Positions 60,816 through 64,000 of a DNA stretch of 64,000 nucleotides are shown here, one piece after another. The stretch is from Bradyrhizobium lablabi (GTDB taxonomy: Bacteria > Pseudomonadota > Alphaproteobacteria > Rhizobiales > Xanthobacteraceae): assembly GCF_900141755.1 (NCBI RefSeq), contig NZ_LT670844.1, forward strand, positions 5,242,501-5,306,500, given 5' to 3'. The notes beneath the pieces were generated by a model. That model did no database searches and was not told the DNA's origin. It worked only from the letters and a program-made list of their open reading frames with translations. A program made the position numbers and the translations under genes. Each line of letters opens with the position of its first letter. The first letter of the stretch is position 1.

Positions 60816-61850
60816 ATGCCAGAATTGAACTCCCACAAGATTCCCGTGACCGTGCTGACCGGCTATCTCGGCGCCGGCAAGACCACCCTTCTCAACCGCA
60901 TCCTGTCGGAAAACCACGGCAAGAAATACGCCGTGATCGTCAACGAATTCGGCGAGATCGGCATCGACAACGATTTGATCATCGGCGCCGATGAAGAAGT
61001 CTTCGAGATGAACAATGGCTGCGTCTGCTGCACCGTGCGCGGCGACCTCGTGCGCATCCTCGACGGCCTGATGAAACGCAAGGGCAAGTTCGACGCCATC
61101 ATCGTCGAAACCACCGGCCTTGCCGATCCGGCGCCGGTCGCGCAGACCTTTTTCGTCGACGAGGACGTGCAGAGGAACGCAAGGCTCGACGCGGTCGTGA
61201 CGGTTGCCGACGCGAAATGGCTGAGCGATCGTCTGAAGGACGCGCCTGAAGCCAAGAACCAGATCGCGTTCGCCGACGTCATCGTGCTGAACAAGACCGA
61301 TCTCGTGACAAAGCCGGAACTCGCCGAAGTCGAGGCGCGCATCCGCGGCATCAACCCCTATGCAAAGCTGCACCGCACCGAGCGCTGCAAGGTCGCGCTG
61401 TCGGACGTGCTGGAGCGCGGCGCGTTCGATCTCGACCGTATTCTCGAAATCGAACCGGAATTCCTCGAAGCCGGCGACGATCACGACCATGATCACCATC
61501 ACGGCCATGATCACGGCCACAGCCACGGCGGCCTGAAGCACTATCACGACGAGGAGATGCAATCGCTGTCGCTGCGGACCGACAAGCCGCTCGACGCCAC
61601 CAAATTCATGCCCTGGCTGCAGGACCTCGTCGCCAACGAGGGCCAGAAGATCCTGCGTTCGAAAGGCATCCTCGCCTTCAGCGACGATGATGACCGCTAT
61701 GTCTTCCAGGGCGTGCACATGATGCTGGAAGGCGATCACCAGCGGAAATGGAAGGACGGCGAGCCGCGCGAGAGCCGCCTCGTCTTCATCGGCCGCGAAT
61801 TGCCCGAGCAGATCATCCGCGACGGTTTTGAGCGCTGTATCACCACGTGA
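60816..61850 (+). CDS. COG0523/CobW-family GTPase, zinc chaperone-like
   Basis: The 344-residue G3E GTPase has the P-loop GYLGAGKTTLL (residues 16-26), the CXCC metal motif at C69-V70-C71-C72, NKTD for guanine specificity, and a His-rich loop (about 222-240: DHDHDHHHGHDHGHSHGG) before the CobW C-terminal domain. Its place in a Zur operon marks it as a low-zinc metallochaperone (ZNG1/ZigA/YeiR type), not cobalamin synthesis. The start ATG 60816 follows CCGGAG. Confidence 0.9.
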   Translation: MPELNSHKIPVTVLTGYLGAGKTTLLNRILSENHGKKYAVIVNEFGEIGIDNDLIIGADEEVFEMNNGCVCCTVRGDLVRILDGLMKRKGKFDAIIVETTGLADPAPVAQTFFVDEDVQRNARLDAVVTVADAKWLSDRLKDAPEAKNQIAFADVIVLNKTDLVTKPELAEVEARIRGINPYAKLHRTERCKVALSDVLERGAFDLDRILEIEPEFLEAGDDHDHDHHHGHDHGHSHGGLKHYHDEEMQSLSLRTDKPLDATKFMPWLQDLVANEGQKILRSKGILAFSDDDDRYVFQGVHMMLEGDHQRKWKDGEPRESRLVFIGRELPEQIIRDGFERCITT

Positions 61851-62869
61851 TGAAAGAGTTCGATCCACCCGATCAATCGGCCTCCATCGCTTCCGTCACC
61901 GACAAGGTGCGCCCGGTCGCGATCGGCGCACCCGTGACCTCGGTCTATTTCCTCGGCGAGCGCGCGGCCTTTGTCGGCGCCGAGGAAAACGTCTTCCTGG
62001 TGACCGGCGCCGGCGAGGTGTCGCCGGTCGCCGTCCATAGCGGCGGCATTTTGTGCGCAACGTCCGATGGCGATCGCATCGTCATGGGCGGCGATGACGG
62101 CAAGCTCGTCGCACTCGATGCCAACGGCGAGGTCGCGCTGCTGGCGACTGACCCAAAGCGGCGCTGGATCGATAATGTCGCGCTGCATGGTGATGGCGCG
62201 GTGGCGTGGTCGGCCGGCAAGACCGCCTTTATCCGCAGCGGCAAGGGCGAAGAAAAATCGCTCGACGTGGCCTCCACCGTCGGCGGGCTTGCGTTTGCGC
62301 CGAAGGGGCTGCGGCTCGCGGTCGCGCATTATAACGGCGTGACGCTCTGGTTTCCCAATATGGCGGCAAAGCCGGAAATCCTGGAATGGGCCGGCTCGCA
62401 TCTTGCCGTCACCTTCAGCCCGGACAACAAATTCCTGGTCACCGCGATGCACGAGCCGGCGCTGCACGGCTGGCGGCTTGCGGACAGCCGGCACATGCGT
62501 ATGACCGGCTATCCCGGCCGCGTCCGCTCGATGTCGTGGAGCGCCGGCGGCAAGGCGCTTGCGACCTCAGGCGCCGATGCCGTGATCATGTGGCCGTTTG
62601 CCAGCAAGGACGGCCCGATGGGCAAGGAGCCGGCGATGCTGGCCCCGCTGCAGGCGCGCGTCTCCGCCGTCGCCTGCCATCCGAAGCAGGACGTTCTTGC
62701 GACCGGCTATAGCGACGGCACCATTTTGATGGTGCGCATCACCGACGGCGCCGAAATCCTGGTGCGCCGGCGCGGCACCGCGGCGGTTTCGGGGCTGGCC
62801 TGGAACGCCAGGGGGACGCTATTGGCGTTTGCCCTCGAGGACGGCGAGGCCGGCCTGTTGGACCTCTAA
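61847..62869 (+). CDS. WD40-repeat protein of the zinc operon
   Basis: The 340-residue cytoplasmic protein has no signal peptide and about seven WD-like repeats (for example LAVTFSPDNKFLVTAMHEPA and VSAVACHPKQDVLATGYSDG), predicting a beta-propeller. It overlaps the GTPase stop by 4 nt (ATGA) and is thus probably translated with it. A propeller partner to the COG0523 chaperone is an inference from position. Confidence 0.87.
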   Translation: MMKEFDPPDQSASIASVTDKVRPVAIGAPVTSVYFLGERAAFVGAEENVFLVTGAGEVSPVAVHSGGILCATSDGDRIVMGGDDGKLVALDANGEVALLATDPKRRWIDNVALHGDGAVAWSAGKTAFIRSGKGEEKSLDVASTVGGLAFAPKGLRLAVAHYNGVTLWFPNMAAKPEILEWAGSHLAVTFSPDNKFLVTAMHEPALHGWRLADSRHMRMTGYPGRVRSMSWSAGGKALATSGADAVIMWPFASKDGPMGKEPAMLAPLQARVSAVACHPKQDVLATGYSDGTILMVRITDGAEILVRRRGTAAVSGLAWNARGTLLAFALEDGEAGLLDL

Positions 62870-62872
62870 AGC

Positions 62873-62970
62873 ATGATCCGGAAAAGTGGGTACCGGTTTT
62901 CCGAAAAGATCATGCTCAGACAAACAGATAGAGCGGGATGACGATTCGAAGAAAAGTCATCACGCTCTAG
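62873..62970. repeat. Intergenic repeat (agcatgatccggaaaagtggg family)
   Basis: The element runs from aaagcatgatccggaaaagt to cacgctctag and has inner complementary segments gagcgggatgac / gtcatcacgctc flanking a cgaagaa loop. I know this sequence as a widely dispersed intergenic repeat in Rhizobiales. A degenerate copy is at 21027-21090. It lies 3 nt after the WD40 stop and may terminate the zinc operon. Confidence 0.8.
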
Positions 62971-63049
62971 CGGCCGGACTTGGTTGCGTTTGCCGGTTCC
63001 CTGGGGAACAATGGGTTCCAACGTCCGTTGATCTCCGAGGTGATTTGCG

Positions 63050-63391
63050 GTGAACGAGATGTCTTCGGACGAAGCAAAGCGCGCTTACAGGCAAGACATG
63101 CTGCTCGCGTCCGCGTTGGTCGTGGCGGGGCTAGCGCTAGCAGCTCTTTCCTTGGTCCAGATTGCAGCCGGCGATCGGCAGCTCGCGCAGGCGACGCCGC
63201 CCTTGCAATCCTCGCCCGCGCCTTCGCCCTCGAATACCCCGCCCGCGGAATCAAAGCCCGGCGGCGAGCGCCCGACCACGCCGGCGCCCGAGCCCGCCCG
63301 CCCCGATCCGCAGGCGCAAAAGGACGGCACCAGGCGCACGCTGCCACCGGCGCCGGCGGAAAAGATGGCGCCGCCAATTCCGCAGAAATAA
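63050..63391 (+). CDS. Hypothetical membrane protein with Pro-rich tail
   Basis: The 113-residue protein has one membrane helix (MLLASALVVAGLALAALSLV, residues 17-36) and a Pro/Ala/Glu-rich extracytoplasmic tail (about 50-113, with many SPAP, PAPE and TPAP units). No domain is recognised. It uses GTG 63050; ATG 63059 is an alternative start. A palindromic repeat follows immediately. Confidence 0.6.
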   Translation: MNEMSSDEAKRAYRQDMLLASALVVAGLALAALSLVQIAAGDRQLAQATPPLQSSPAPSPSNTPPAESKPGGERPTTPAPEPARPDPQAQKDGTRRTLPPAPAEKMAPPIPQK

Positions 63392-63396
63392 CCCAC

Positions 63397-63479
63397 CGTC
63401 ATTCCGGGGCGATGCGAAGCATCGAACCCGGAATCTCGAGATTCCGGGCTCATCGCTGCGCGATGCCCCGGAATGACGG
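63397..63479. repeat. Extragenic palindrome (gtcattccggggcg family)
   Basis: The outer arms cgtcattccggggcgatgcg and cgatgccccggaatgacg are complementary, as are the inner cccggaatctcg and cgagattccggg. It is a single, nearly perfect double hairpin between two genes and belongs to the same class as the ends of 4100-4320. Confidence 0.85.
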
Positions 63480-63579
63480 GCCTGTGACAGGGAGACCGCC
63501 GCTGCCGATTTTCCGGCCTCGATTGTTGCCGCCAGCTGCCGCATAATCGCGTTCCGCGCGGCAACACAAGAGGCAGGCA

Positions 63580-64000
63580 ATGAAGATCGAGGATGTCAGG
63601 AAAACCGCCTATTCGATGCCGCTGACCAATCCGGCGTTTCCGCCCGGTCCCTACCGGTTCTTCAACCGCGAATATTTCGTCATCACCTACCGCACCGATC
63701 CGGAAGCGCTCGCCGCCGTGGTGCCGGAGCCGCTCGAGATCACCGACTCCGTCGTCAAATATGAATTCATCCGCATGCCCGACTCTACGGGCTTCGGCGA
63801 CTACACCGAAACCGGGCAGGTGATCCCGGTCCGCCTCAACGGCGAGGACGGTGCCTATACCCATGCGATGTATCTGGACGACGAAGGGCCGATCGCTGGC
63901 GGCCGCGAGCTCTGGGGATTTCCAAAGAAACTTGCGAGGCCGAAAATCGAAGTCGAGAGCGATGTGCTGGTCGGGACGCTGCATTACGGCTCGGTGCTCT
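63580..64000 (+). CDS. Acetoacetate decarboxylase (5' part)
   Basis: The frame runs off the right edge after 140 codons. The N-terminus [20 protein letters not shown] and the segment [15 protein letters not shown] are typical; K116 is expected to be the Schiff-base lysine and K117 its neighbour, which tunes the pKa. The enzyme converts acetoacetate to acetone and CO2. The 3' half is outside the window. AGAGGCAGG lies 3-11 nt before the ATG. Confidence 0.88.
   Translation, partial: MKIEDVRKTAYSMPLTNPAFPPGPYRFFNREYFVITYRTDPEALAAVVPEPLEITDSVVKYEFIRMPDSTGFGDYTETGQVIPVRLNGEDGAYTHAMYLDDEGPIAGGRELWGFPKKLARPKIEVESDVLVGTLHYGSVL

Overview
The window is GC-rich, densely coded chromosomal DNA from an alphaproteobacterium, most likely Bradyrhizobium or a close relative in the Nitrobacteraceae. 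This rests on gene style, many TetR/GntR/SDR/acyl-CoA/TctC-type genes, typical intergenic palindromes ending in gtcattccggg, gtcatggccggg or cgtcattgcgagc, and a small basic protein with a PPGPER motif that I associate with this group. Species identity is inference. No rRNA, CRISPR array, transposase or integrase was found; there is one tRNA (initiator tRNA-Met).

Layout. 1-14 kb: mostly minus-strand catabolic and housekeeping genes (NAD(P)-dependent oxidoreductase fragment, PhyH dioxygenase with its GntR regulator, Ogt, two MBL-fold hydrolases flanking a GST and an FAH-family hydrolase, quinone oxidoreductase plus SDR, CvpA, GMC oxidoreductase). 14-21 kb: initiator tRNA, a ThDP enzyme, and a three-subunit PaoABC-like molybdenum aldehyde oxidoreductase opposite a TetR regulator. 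21-34 kb: an SDR-TetR pair with a clear operator, a class III cyclase, a TctC binding protein, a CXXCH protein beside a YVTN beta-propeller, an FATP-type acyl-CoA synthetase, a TolB-like protein, a secreted caspase-fold protein and a BBE flavin oxidase. 34-44 kb: a LytTR regulator ahead of a tightly packed ACP / AMP-ligase / ketoreductase operon, a PhoD-like phosphatase, an RMD1 family protein, an amidohydrolase and a GH13 glucan enzyme.

44.1-49.2 kb: the most unusual region. A block of about 4.9 kb, visibly poorer in GC, is bounded by a perfect 114-bp direct repeat. The repeat is the 5' end of a DUF3095 gene: the left copy is a stump ending after 43 codons and the right copy begins the intact gene. 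The block holds a one-direction gene set: a divergent NodB-like deacetylase homologue, two homologous membrane-anchored proteins of no recognised family that flank a GNAT acetyltransferase, and an anhydro-N-acetylmuramic acid kinase (AnmK). Spacing suggests one operon. The enzymes share an amino-sugar or peptidoglycan theme; the joint function is unknown.

49-64 kb: DUF3095, DUF2147, MATE, AAC(2')/NodA-like GNAT, a second caspase-fold protein with a peptidoglycan-binding-like domain, Fe superoxide dismutase, a split permease, a toxin-antitoxin pair whose toxin has an in-frame stop, a zinc-uptake operon (His-rich membrane protein, ZnuC, ZnuB, ZnuA, COG0523 GTPase, WD40) behind a textbook Zur box, and the start of an acetoacetate decarboxylase.
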